A DNA stretch of 26,519 nucleotides from a virus: positions 1 to 26,519 of the IMG/VR virus record IMGVR_UViG_3300030108_003867. The stretch is one strand, 5' to 3'. The notes beneath the pieces were generated by a model that saw nothing but the letters and a program-made list of their open reading frames with translations, was not told the DNA's origin and did not search any database. How positions within the stretch are numbered: position 1 is the stretch's first letter; each line of letters begins with the position of its first letter. Below are positions 15,334 through 21,936 of the stretch, in pieces. The position numbers and the translations under genes are program-made.

Positions 15334-17166
15334 ATGTCTATTATCGAAACTCTTACAGAGGGCATCGTCAATCGTGACTTAAGTCGTGAAGGCGAAGCGC
15401 TTCTGAATAAGTGGACCGCAACTGGTCTGCTTGAGGGCCTTGACGGCGCTCATAAATCAAACATGGCTGTTCTTCTCGAGAACCAAGCTAAGTCATTGTT
15501 GAAGGAATCTTCATCTATGGCAGCTGGTGACGTTGAAGGTTTTGCCGCTGTTGCTTTTCCAATCGTTCGTCGTGTATTCGCCGGATTGATTGCTAACGAT
15601 CTCGTAAGCGTTCAGCCGATGTCATTGCCATCTGGTCTGATCTTCTTCCTTGACTTCGTATTTTCACCTAATCTTGCTGGTGAAGCTGACATTGATACTC
15701 GCTTGGGTAATGATGTAAATAAATCAATTTATGGTACTGACCGAGTTGGTTCTCAAATCACTGGTGGTGTTAACTTGTCTGACGCTGATACCAAAGCTGG
15801 ATTTGGCGGACCTGGGCGTGATGGTTCTGTAGGTTACGCTTACGCATCCGCGACTGGAAGTTTGGAAACTGCACTGACAGCTGATGCTGAAAACACTGCT
15901 GTGATTTTTACACTTGATGGCGCTGTCTCCGCAGCAAATGCTAAAAGAATTCAATATGATCCAGACCTTCTGGCTATTACAGATAGTAGCAAGAGAGTTG
16001 TTGTCCTTGATATTGATTCGGCAAACATCACCTCGACACAAGGTCTTCCAGATTTTGACAATCTTTCTGCTTTTATTGCTGATGGAACCGGTCTTAATTC
16101 TGCAATCACAGCTGTAACAGCTAATACTGCTGTCCAGATTCGCCGTCTATCGGCTCGTGTACTGGATGCAGATTCTGATAATACACCTGCTGTATCTGGT
16201 ACTGATGCTATCAGACTAGTATATACGATTGCTGCTGGTGATGCCTCGGATCAAACAGCTACTGCTTTGAACTCAACATTTCCAACTGCAAACTTTACGA
16301 TGCCAGTTGTAGATAGTATCGCTCAAGGCTCTGTCCTTGGTGGGGTTGGGTCTTCATCCAACTTGTTCGCTCTTGAAGGGCAAGATGCGCTTCCAGAAAT
16401 CGACATCAAGGTAGATAGTATCGCTATCACAGCACAAACCAAAAAGTTGAAAGCAAAGTGGACTCCTGAATTAGGACAAGACTTGAATGCTTATCACAAC
16501 ATTGATGCTGAGGTTGAGTTGACTTCTATCCTTTCAGAGCAAATTGCTTTGGAAATTGATCGTGAGATTCTTGCTGACCTTGTAAATGGTGCTACTGCTG
16601 CTACTTACTACTGGTCTCGTTCTCCCGGTTTGTTTTTAAATCGTGAAACTGGTCTTGAAGTTGGTGCATCTTCTGCTGCTCCTGACTTTACTGGTACGGT
16701 TTCTGAATGGTATGAGACTTTGATTGAAACAATCAATGACGTATCGGCTCAGATCCACAGAAAGACCTTGCGTGGTGGCGCAACTCATATTATTTGCTCT
16801 CCTGAAGTTGCAAACATCCTTGAGTTTACCGCTGGTTTCCGTGCAAACGTAACCGCCGATGCTGACAAAGGTGACATTGGAGCAACTAAGGTTGGTTCTT
16901 TGAATCGTAAGTTTGACGTTATCGTCGATCCTTACTTCCCGCGTCAAGTCATCTTGGTTGCTCGTATCGGTTCCTCTTTCCTTGAAAGTGGATATGTGTA
17001 CGCACCATACGTGCCACTGCAAACTACACCAACGATCTTCGGACCAGAAGACTTCGTACCTAGAAAGGGTGTCATGACTCGCTATGCGAAGAAAATGGTT
17101 CGCCCTGATATGTACGGTTTGGTTATCTGCCGTGATCTTCTTGGTGGAGAATACTCTGCTACCTAA
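15334..17166 (+). CDS. 23: Major capsid protein, T4 gp23-like
   Basis: A 610-aa HK97-fold capsid protein. Family signatures: LLNKW (23-27), LLENQAKSLLKE (47-58), FPIVRRVFAGLIANDLVSVQ (75-94) with PMSLPSG, KLKAKWTPELGQDLNAYHNI (365-385 area), DAEVELTSILSEQIALEIDR (386-406 area) and the C-terminal PYVPLQTTPTIFGPEDFVPR region. The N-terminal propeptide is probably removed by gp21 near LLKE-S (58/59) or DVE-G (68/69). Residues about 170-355 form a long variable insertion, making it larger than T4 gp23 (521 aa). AAGGAG precedes the ATG at 15334; gp22 ends 17 nt upstream. Arginine codons are mostly CGT/CGC (about 20 of 26), unlike neighbouring genes that use AGA, consistent with very high expression. 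A strong terminator follows. Confidence 0.97.
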   Translation: MSIIETLTEGIVNRDLSREGEALLNKWTATGLLEGLDGAHKSNMAVLLENQAKSLLKESSSMAAGDVEGFAAVAFPIVRRVFAGLIANDLVSVQPMSLPSGLIFFLDFVFSPNLAGEADIDTRLGNDVNKSIYGTDRVGSQITGGVNLSDADTKAGFGGPGRDGSVGYAYASATGSLETALTADAENTAVIFTLDGAVSAANAKRIQYDPDLLAITDSSKRVVVLDIDSANITSTQGLPDFDNLSAFIADGTGLNSAITAVTANTAVQIRRLSARVLDADSDNTPAVSGTDAIRLVYTIAAGDASDQTATALNSTFPTANFTMPVVDSIAQGSVLGGVGSSSNLFALEGQDALPEIDIKVDSIAITAQTKKLKAKWTPELGQDLNAYHNIDAEVELTSILSEQIALEIDREILADLVNGATAATYYWSRSPGLFLNRETGLEVGASSAAPDFTGTVSEWYETLIETINDVSAQIHRKTLRGGATHIICSPEVANILEFTAGFRANVTADADKGDIGATKVGSLNRKFDVIVDPYFPRQVILVARIGSSFLESGYVYAPYVPLQTTPTIFGPEDFVPRKGVMTRYAKKMVRPDMYGLVICRDLLGGEYSAT

Positions 17167-17191
17167 TCTCTGATTAGTTGAAGACAATCAG

Positions 17192-17219
17192 CCCTGTCAC
17201 TTCGGTGATGGGGTTTTTT
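17192..17219 (+). terminator. Strong Rho-independent terminator with UUCG tetraloop after gp23
   Basis: CCCTGTCAC (17192-17200) pairs with GTGATGGGG (17205-17213) with two wobble pairs. The C(TTCG)G loop is an unusually stable tetraloop, and TTTTTT follows. Confidence 0.93.
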
Positions 17220-17232
17220 GTTTTATTTGAGA

Positions 17233-17241
17233 CTACTTATT
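17233..17241 (+). promoter_or_regulatory. Recurrent motif variant CTACTTATT (copy 5)
   Basis: One-base variant, 14 nt after the gp23 terminator. The following context TTATTAGGAA also occurs at copy 7 (before gp18), so the two share more than the core. It lies 136 nt before the next long gene but close to the small ORF at 17248. Confidence 0.35.
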
Positions 17242-17247
17242 AGGAAC

Positions 17248-17346
17248 TTGAACATATCCTCCTTGGGCGAGGCCACTGCCCTTGAAGAGTCCAATACCGA
17301 AGTGGCTGGTATGGAACTCGAAGATTTGAACAAGTTATTGCAATAA
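17248..17346 (+). CDS. Possible 32-aa peptide, or the remnant C-terminus of a gene
   Basis: A short ORF in the 202-nt gap after gp23. Reading from TTG 17248 it encodes NISSLGEATALEESNTEV followed by AGMELEDLNKLLQ and TAA. The composition is protein-like (acidic amphipathic helix) and the segment is richer in G and C than its surroundings. The start is uncertain: the frame is open from 17209, with other TTG codons at 17218 and 17227, no ATG near the front, and AGGA only 2 nt before TTG 17248. SLGEA fits the T4 gp21 cleavage rule (L-G-E before A). It may be a small internal head peptide or a decayed gene end; both are inference. Confidence 0.4.
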   Translation: MNISSLGEATALEESNTEVAGMELEDLNKLLQ

Positions 17347-17368
17347 CATAATTTAAGGAGAAATTATT

Positions 17369-17977
17369 ATGGGAAATAGAAGATTTAGTCGCAAGAGACT
17401 CTTTGAAGTCGAGAAGCGCGGACAAACAATTGATCTTGAATCAGGGGTAGGAATTAAAGACGCAATTGTATCTGCTACACAGCACAGACAAGGTCAAGAA
17501 ATCATTACAGAGATCGCTATCGATCTAGGAACTTCAAAAGCAGCAATCGTTCCGGGTGGTGGAAACGGACAAGCAATAGGTGTTGCTAGTGCAGCATCTG
17601 CAATAACACAACTCACAAATGCAAAATTTGGAATAATTACCGAGATTAGAGTTGTATGCGTTGAAGCAATTGACGCCACTTCAAATGGACAAGATATTGA
17701 CATTTTTGCCTTACCCGGTGGTGTTGCTGCTAATGCCACTAGAGCACAAGCATTCAATGTTGCTGGTGTAGGTTCTGCTGTAACCGTATTTACTGGTGGA
17801 GCTGCGGTGGTAGCAGGTAGAGATGACTCTTACACTACAGACGCAGAAGCTGTTAAAGATCATTATCTTTATTTAGCAGATGGTGCTGGTTCGGCTTCAG
17901 GTGCCTACAACGCTGCTAGTAATGGCGGTAAGCTTGTTATTCACATTCATGGGTTTGTTGCCCCTGCCGATCTATAA
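17369..17977 (+). CDS. Capsid-associated structural protein, compact paralogue
   Basis: A 202-aa protein, not one I can name. It begins NRRFSRKRLFEVEKRGQTID and shares with the next gene RKRLFEVEK-GQ-ID, VSATQHR-GQ-(I/L)(I/V)T(E/D), (I/F)DLGTSK, the TEIRVVCVEA/TSVETVCLEA strand and the C-terminal HGFVAPADL/TGFVAPDDL. Two genes so similar and placed just after gp23 suggest virion components, possibly capsid decoration or vertex proteins; T4 gp24, Soc and Hoc have no obvious homologue in this window. AAGGAG at 17355-17360 sets the start. The gene ends 14 nt before its paralogue. Confidence 0.78.
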   Translation: MGNRRFSRKRLFEVEKRGQTIDLESGVGIKDAIVSATQHRQGQEIITEIAIDLGTSKAAIVPGGGNGQAIGVASAASAITQLTNAKFGIITEIRVVCVEAIDATSNGQDIDIFALPGGVAANATRAQAFNVAGVGSAVTVFTGGAAVVAGRDDSYTTDAEAVKDHYLYLADGAGSASGAYNAASNGGKLVIHIHGFVAPADL

Positions 17978-17991
17978 GGGAGGGTGATACT

Positions 17992-18999
17992 ATGACTATG
18001 AGAAGATTAGATAGGAAACGATTATTTGAAGTTGAAAAACTAGGTCAAGATATTGATGCTGGTACTTCACCTTTGATGAAAAAAGCACTTGTTTCCGCAA
18101 CTCAACACAGAGAGGGTCAAAAATTGGTTACAGACCTTGTTTTCGATCTTGGTACATCCAAAGTATCACTGATTAGTGGTGGAGACGAAAGCGCACATAG
18201 AGAATCAATTGGTGCTGGATCTGATGCTGCTTATCTTTGTCAACTGACAGAGGCAACATTTGGTGCAGTTACATCAGTTGAAACTGTTTGTCTTGAAGCA
18301 TTTGTTGGTTCAGCAGGTGCCCTTGCTGGGTCTGGTTCGCTAGACTTGCTTCAAGGTGCTGATGCTGCTGGGGTTTTAAACGGACAACCAGGAACACCTG
18401 TAACATTGACTCTAGATATTGGAACGGCGACCGGTAAGCATACAATTGCACTTCAAGATGACAAAACAACTTTAGCAAACAAGTATCTCTACTTTACTCT
18501 TGGTGATGAAGCTGGTACAGACGTTGCTACCGCTACTGCTACAATCACTGTGACAGATACTGATGTTACCAACATGACCAATGGCATGACTCACGTTCGT
18601 CTTACAAAAGCAGATGGTACTATTGTTGATTTTCAAGCTAATAGTGGAGCTGATTTTGATGCTGTGAATACCACTAACAACAGCTTTAACATTGGTGGGA
18701 CCGTTAACACTGCTGCCAAAGTAGCTCAAGGGATTTCAATTGGTATTCATGGAAACGCCTCTGTTTTTACAACAGATGCCAGCTCCAGAGGTGGCAGTAG
18801 TGCAACAATTACTGTAACTCAAACAGCTGCTGGAGAAAATGGAAATCGAACAAACTTTTTTGTTGATGCTCCAGGCAAAACAGCAGGAGTTACGGTGGGT
18901 AACTTCACCGGTGGAACTACAAAGGGCGATGCTCTTCCAATTACTGCTGGTAAGTTCTTGATCAGAGTTACTGGTTTCGTAGCTCCAGATGATCTATAA
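17992..18999 (+). CDS. Paralogue of the preceding capsid-associated protein with an inserted beta-domain
   Basis: A 335-aa protein. Residues 1-175 align with most of the preceding protein (RRLDRKRLFEVEKLGQDID; VSATQHREGQKLVTDL; DLGTSK; KYLYFTLGDEAG) and the last 20 match its end (RVTGFVAPDDL). Between them, about residues 178-312 are new: TATITVTDTD, NGMTHVRLTKADGTIVDFQA, AKVAQGISIGIHG, SATITVTQTAAGENGNRTNF. This has the layout of a beta-domain common in phage virion proteins, with a central helix that usually reads like A--LA-AI. A similar layout is inserted in the sheath protein at 21937. GGGAGGGTG (17979-17987) is the ribosome site. A hairpin follows the stop. Confidence 0.8.
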   Translation: MTMRRLDRKRLFEVEKLGQDIDAGTSPLMKKALVSATQHREGQKLVTDLVFDLGTSKVSLISGGDESAHRESIGAGSDAAYLCQLTEATFGAVTSVETVCLEAFVGSAGALAGSGSLDLLQGADAAGVLNGQPGTPVTLTLDIGTATGKHTIALQDDKTTLANKYLYFTLGDEAGTDVATATATITVTDTDVTNMTNGMTHVRLTKADGTIVDFQANSGADFDAVNTTNNSFNIGGTVNTAAKVAQGISIGIHGNASVFTTDASSRGGSSATITVTQTAAGENGNRTNFFVDAPGKTAGVTVGNFTGGTTKGDALPITAGKFLIRVTGFVAPDDL

Positions 19000-19006
19000 T
19001 TTATAT

Positions 19007-19028
19007 CTGGGGTGATTTTTCGCCCCAG
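19007..19028 (+). terminator. Hairpin after the capsid-associated pair, possible terminator
   Basis: CTGGGGTG (19007-19014) pairs with CGCCCCAG (19021-19028) around ATTTTT, with one wobble. There is no clean T-run after it (AACTATTTATTTT), so it may terminate weakly or protect the transcript's 3' end. Confidence 0.55.
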
Positions 19029-19030
19029 AA

Positions 19031-19039
19031 CTATTTATT
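19031..19039 (+). promoter_or_regulatory. Recurrent intergenic motif CTATTTATT (copy 6)
   Basis: Directly downstream of the hairpin and 29 nt before the ATG of the Lys/Ala-rich small gene, matching the 28-nt spacing of copies 1 and 3. Confidence 0.42.
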
Positions 19040-19059
19040 TTAATAAACGGAGTTAGATT

Positions 19060-19221
19060 ATGTCTGGTAGAAGAAGAATGGCTGTAAAGCGTAAACTTGA
19101 AGAAGCGGCGCAAGCTGTCGAAGAAGCAAAAAAGAAAAAACAAGCGGAAGCTAAAAAGAAAGCTGCTCCTAAAAAGAAAGCGGCACCAAAGAAAAAAGCT
19201 GAAGCTAAAAAAGAACAATAG
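19060..19221 (+). CDS. Small Lys/Ala-rich histone H1-tail-like protein
   Basis: A 53-aa gene flanked by a hairpin and motif upstream and a strong terminator downstream, so it appears to be its own transcription unit. The N-terminus SGRRRMAVKRKLEEAAQAVE is followed by EEAKKKKQAEAKKKAAP and two KKKAAP-type repeats. Such KKAAPKKK tails resemble the C-terminal tails of histone H1-like and AlgP-like bacterial proteins, which bind DNA by charge. CGGAG at 19048-19052 is the ribosome site. Its place between capsid and neck genes allows a packaged DNA-binding internal protein; binding of RNA or of the acidic scaffold are alternatives. None is shown by the sequence. Confidence 0.72.
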   Translation: MSGRRRMAVKRKLEEAAQAVEEAKKKKQAEAKKKAAPKKKAAPKKKAEAKKEQ

Positions 19222-19246
19222 AATTGTTTCATTGTATTCCTTTTGG

Positions 19247-19276
19247 CCTCCGATGTTTTACGTCGGAGGTTTCTTT
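19247..19276 (+). terminator. Strong Rho-independent terminator
   Basis: A 10-bp stem, CCTCCGATGT (19247-19256) with ACGTCGGAGG (19260-19269) and one wobble, closes a TTT loop and is followed by TTTCTTT. It ends the small Lys/Ala-rich gene. Confidence 0.9.
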
Positions 19277-19285
19277 AATTTCAAA

Positions 19286-19294
19286 CTAATTAAA
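19286..19294 (+). promoter_or_regulatory. Diverged motif CTAATTAAA
   Basis: Shares AACTAATTAA with the gap before the tube gene (25160). It lies 26 nt before the gp13 ATG, at the place of the CTATTTATT copies in other gaps. Weak evidence. Confidence 0.22.
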
Positions 19295-19311
19295 GGGACG
19301 GAGGATATTAT

Positions 19312-20556
19312 ATGAGTTTCCCTGATTTAACCCCAACCTCAACCACATCTGCTATTACGCTTCCAGAGACCGCAACTGATTCTGATGCTGATATCAAATC
19401 ATCACTAGCAATCGGACACTATACTGGCTCTGCTGCTTTTTTGCTTGGAGCAAAGGCTCAAGTTGCTTTCACTTATAAAAGATTAGGTGGAGACATACTT
19501 GACATTGAATTGACAGCCAAGAACGTCTATAATCACTACGAGGAGGCGTGTTTGGAGTATTCCTATATCGTGAACCTCCATCAAGCTAGAAACGCTTTAG
19601 GAAGCGCCCTAGGAGGTCCTACGGGGTCATTTGATCACAAGGGAGAGCTTACATCAGGAGATGGTGTGTCTCTTAAGTATCCAAAGTTTCAATTTGATTA
19701 TGCTTTTAGAACTGCTGATAAATTTTCTTCTGAGGCTTTTGTTGGTGGAACAGATCCAATTTACTCAGCTTCTTTCGCAAGTGTTCCTGATCAGCAGGTT
19801 TATGACCTGCAACAAGTGGTATCCAGCTCTCAATCATCAAATGATTGGAGTGGCATGGGTAACAAAAGAATCAAAATTAGACAAGTTTATTATGTTTCAC
19901 CAAGACAAATGTGGAGATTTTATGGGTATTATGGCGGCCTTAATGTTGTGGGCGATTTTCATACATACGGTCAGTACGCTGATGACTCATCCTTCAATGT
20001 CATCCCAGCATGGCACAACAAAGCACAAGCAATCGCATACGAAGACCACCTCTACACGAGAACATCACACTATTCGTATGAGATTATAGACAATAAGCTT
20101 AAGCTTTATCCTATTCCAGACTCTGTATCGCCAGAGAGAATTTGGTTCAGGTTTACCGTTGAAAATAACGACGCATTTGCGGCAGGGTCTTATGATTCTG
20201 GTGTGGATGGAGTTAATAATATGAATACGCTTCCAATGGAAAACATTCCGTTTGAAAGCATCAACTCAATTGGGCAACAATGGATTAGAAGATTTGCCTT
20301 GGCTCTCTCCAAAGAAACTCTTGGGCAAGTTAGAGGAAAGTTTGGTGGTAGCATACCTATACCGGGCGATAATGTCACCTTGAATGCCTCAGACCTTCTA
20401 AGTCAAGCATCGACAGAGCAGCAGGCTTTAAGAGAAGAGTTGAACAAACAACTTGATGAAATGCTTTATGCCAAACTTGCCGAGACAGACAAGGGAATGG
20501 TTGACAATATGGACGCGATTGTAGCAAAAACTCCAATGAAAATCTTTGTGGGGTAA
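19312..20556 (+). CDS. 13: Neck protein, T4 gp13-like
   Basis: A 414-aa protein. The N-terminal segment LGGDILDIELTAKNVYNHYE and EACLEYSYIV matches the gp13 pattern of LG-PV--I-(V/L)-(D)----(I/V)D-AL--(F/Y). The C-terminal part RRFALALSKETLGQVRGKFG, then IPGDNVTLNASDLLSQASTE and a helix, matches the gp13 ending (W-----LIK-QWG-NL-KF-G---PGG--LNG-E---EA). In T4, gp13 and gp14 form the neck that seals the filled head and accepts the tail. It is longer than T4 gp13 (309 aa) because of a middle region with QVYYVSPRQMWRFYGYYGG. GACGGAGG at 19297-19304 is the ribosome site. All arginines are AGA or AGG. Genes 14 and 15 follow, in the T4 order. Confidence 0.82.
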   Translation: MSFPDLTPTSTTSAITLPETATDSDADIKSSLAIGHYTGSAAFLLGAKAQVAFTYKRLGGDILDIELTAKNVYNHYEEACLEYSYIVNLHQARNALGSALGGPTGSFDHKGELTSGDGVSLKYPKFQFDYAFRTADKFSSEAFVGGTDPIYSASFASVPDQQVYDLQQVVSSSQSSNDWSGMGNKRIKIRQVYYVSPRQMWRFYGYYGGLNVVGDFHTYGQYADDSSFNVIPAWHNKAQAIAYEDHLYTRTSHYSYEIIDNKLKLYPIPDSVSPERIWFRFTVENNDAFAAGSYDSGVDGVNNMNTLPMENIPFESINSIGQQWIRRFALALSKETLGQVRGKFGGSIPIPGDNVTLNASDLLSQASTEQQALREELNKQLDEMLYAKLAETDKGMVDNMDAIVAKTPMKIFVG

Positions 20557-20560
20557 TTAA

Positions 20561-21046
20561 ATGTCAAAATGGGAAAGACCAACTCAGCCCCCAGCTCCAA
20601 TGTTTCTTGGGGAGAAAGAAAAAAACCTTGTTAAACAAGTTAATGACGAAGTTATTGAAAGAGTTGTTGGACAACAAGTTTTATATTTTCCAATTGATAT
20701 GGAAACAACCAACTTCCACCCACTTTACGGAGAAGCGATTCAAAAAAACTTCTTACATCCAATTAGAGTGTTTGCCCTAGTGGAATATATGGGAGTTGAA
20801 ACATCGTTTATGGAAGGTATCGGTATTGACAAGAAAACCGGTCTAAAAGTCAACTTTCACAAGCGAAGATTAACAGAAGATCAAAACCTATTCGTTAGAG
20901 AAGGAGATTTTGTCCGCTACGGAAGTATTTACTATGAGATAGTAAAGATAAATGAACCAAAACAATTGTTTGGACAGATTGATTCAAGATTTGAAGTAAC
21001 AGCTGAATGTATTAGAGCGAGGGATGGAGTTTTCAATGCCGAATAA
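20561..21046 (+). CDS. 14: Neck protein, T4 gp14-like
   Basis: A 161-aa protein, shorter than T4 gp14 (256 aa). The match is in layout: VGQQVLYFPIDMETTNFHPL with YGEAIQKNF near residues 37-65 corresponds to the gp14 stretch DVYYLPR...LGED..S.F, followed by (V/I)--YME----F-G-G, a READ-type GDFVRYGSIYYEIVKINEPK segment and the C-terminal strand FEVTAECIRAR, comparable to Y-L-CE-F in gp14. Role: with gp13, closes the head after packaging. It starts 4 nt after gp13 and overlaps gp15, so the three neck genes are translated together. Confidence 0.75.
   Translation: MSKWERPTQPPAPMFLGEKEKNLVKQVNDEVIERVVGQQVLYFPIDMETTNFHPLYGEAIQKNFLHPIRVFALVEYMGVETSFMEGIGIDKKTGLKVNFHKRRLTEDQNLFVREGDFVRYGSIYYEIVKINEPKQLFGQIDSRFEVTAECIRARDGVFNAE
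21026..21029 (+). promoter_or_regulatory. Ribosome site GGAG favouring the start at 21036
   Basis: GGAG is 6 nt before ATG 21036. The earlier in-frame ATG at 21024 has its GAGGG directly adjacent, which is too close. Confidence 0.55.
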
Positions 21047-21875
21047 AGATTACACATTAAAACCATCTACGATTGAGACTATTGATACCGCTATTTATAA
21101 TCTTATCAATGATAAATTTGACCTTCATACTGATACCAATAGTGGATTTAGGAAAGTTCCCGTATTGTGGATGTCACCAGAGCGTGCAGTAAATTCAAAA
21201 GACAAAGATATCAGAGATTCCGTTGGCAAATTAAAGCTTCCTTTGATTTCTGTTGACAGAACAAGTTTCAACAAAGACCCGCAATTTAAAGGCGGATGGC
21301 AAGCAAATGTATTCCCTGATACGGATGGTCCGAGAGGATACAGGAAACATCAAAGATTAGTCTCTAGGGAAATTGCACAAGCTTCATCAAGAAAATTTGC
21401 CTCATCAAAAAGCGGACAATTCAATGAGCAACAAAACTATCCGGTGGACAACAAAAAAGTTGTCTACATAGAAACTTACGCACCCATTCCTGTTTGGGTG
21501 ACCGTAAACTATTCTGTTACACTTAGAACAGAATACCAACAGCAAATGAACGACCTTATGACACCATTTGCGACAAAAACAGGATTAATTAACGCATTAT
21601 TTGCAGAATATGATGGACACAGGTACGAGACCTTTATTGAAGGTAACTTGAATACATCAAACAACACAGCCAATCTAGGGGAAGATGAAAGATCTTTTGA
21701 AACAAAAGTTGATTTAAAAGTTCTTGGATATCTCCTAGGAGATGGCATAAACGAAGAGGCCCCGAAAGTAACAACAAGAGAGACTATTGTTGAAGTAAAA
21801 CTAATCAGAGAAAGATCGATTGTTGGAGACACTAAACCTTGGAAAAGCGACGATGACTCTTTTAGAGAGTTTTAA
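21036..21875 (+). CDS. 15: Tail completion / sheath stabiliser protein, T4 gp15-like
   Basis: A protein of 279 aa from ATG 21036 (283 aa if started at 21024). The gp15-type pattern is visible: FRKVPVLWMSPERAV near the front (T4 has FIRVPITYAS-E), KLPLISVDRTSFNKD (ILPRI-L-LVD), then VYIETYAPIPVWVTVNYSVT and LRTEYQQQMNDLMTPFATK (T4 has Y-LSI-TRYEDDM-QIVEQI-PYF) and FETKVDLKVLGYLLGD (WSLTFEVNGWMYP). In T4, gp15 forms the hexameric ring that ends the tail and joins it to the head. It overlaps gp14 by 11 nt. A weak hairpin lies at its 3' end. Confidence 0.84.
   Translation: MPNKDYTLKPSTIETIDTAIYNLINDKFDLHTDTNSGFRKVPVLWMSPERAVNSKDKDIRDSVGKLKLPLISVDRTSFNKDPQFKGGWQANVFPDTDGPRGYRKHQRLVSREIAQASSRKFASSKSGQFNEQQNYPVDNKKVVYIETYAPIPVWVTVNYSVTLRTEYQQQMNDLMTPFATKTGLINALFAEYDGHRYETFIEGNLNTSNNTANLGEDERSFETKVDLKVLGYLLGDGINEEAPKVTTRETIVEVKLIRERSIVGDTKPWKSDDDSFREF
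21856..21873 (+). terminator. Weak hairpin at the end of gp15
   Basis: ACTCT (21856-21860) pairs with AGAGT (21866-21870) and is followed by TTTAA. The stem is only 5 bp and sits in the coding end of gp15; it may act as a weak terminator before the gp18 unit. Confidence 0.25.
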
Positions 21876-21896
21876 TGACTTTGAACTTTAGGGCTA

Positions 21897-21905
21897 CTAT
21901 TTATT
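21897..21905 (+). promoter_or_regulatory. Recurrent intergenic motif CTATTTATT (copy 7)
   Basis: In the gap before the sheath gene, 40 nt before its ATG. The following TTATTAGGAA is shared with copy 5. GGAGATAAAT before the ATG is also shared with the gp22 leader. Confidence 0.42.
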
Positions 21906-21936
21906 AGGAAAATGATTTTATTAAGGAGATAAATCC

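Noticed and set aside
16636-17187. 183-aa minus-strand frame over the end of gp23
   Set aside because: It lies wholly against the conserved gp23 C-terminus and has no promoter or ribosome site; chance frame produced by biased codon use.
19097-19315. A 72-aa Lys/Arg-rich frame overlapping the small gene at 19060
   Set aside because: It is the +1 shadow of the KKKAAP repeats, lacks a ribosome site and runs through the strong terminator at 19247.
21024-21035. Earlier ATG for gp15 adding MEFS
   Set aside because: Its purine-rich site abuts the ATG; ATG 21036 has GGAG with a 6-nt gap. The earlier start is not excluded.
1782-21905. Minus-strand late promoters (AATAAATAG read on the other strand)
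   Set aside because: They would drive antisense RNA into upstream genes, and no minus-strand genes are seen; forward orientation preferred but not proven.
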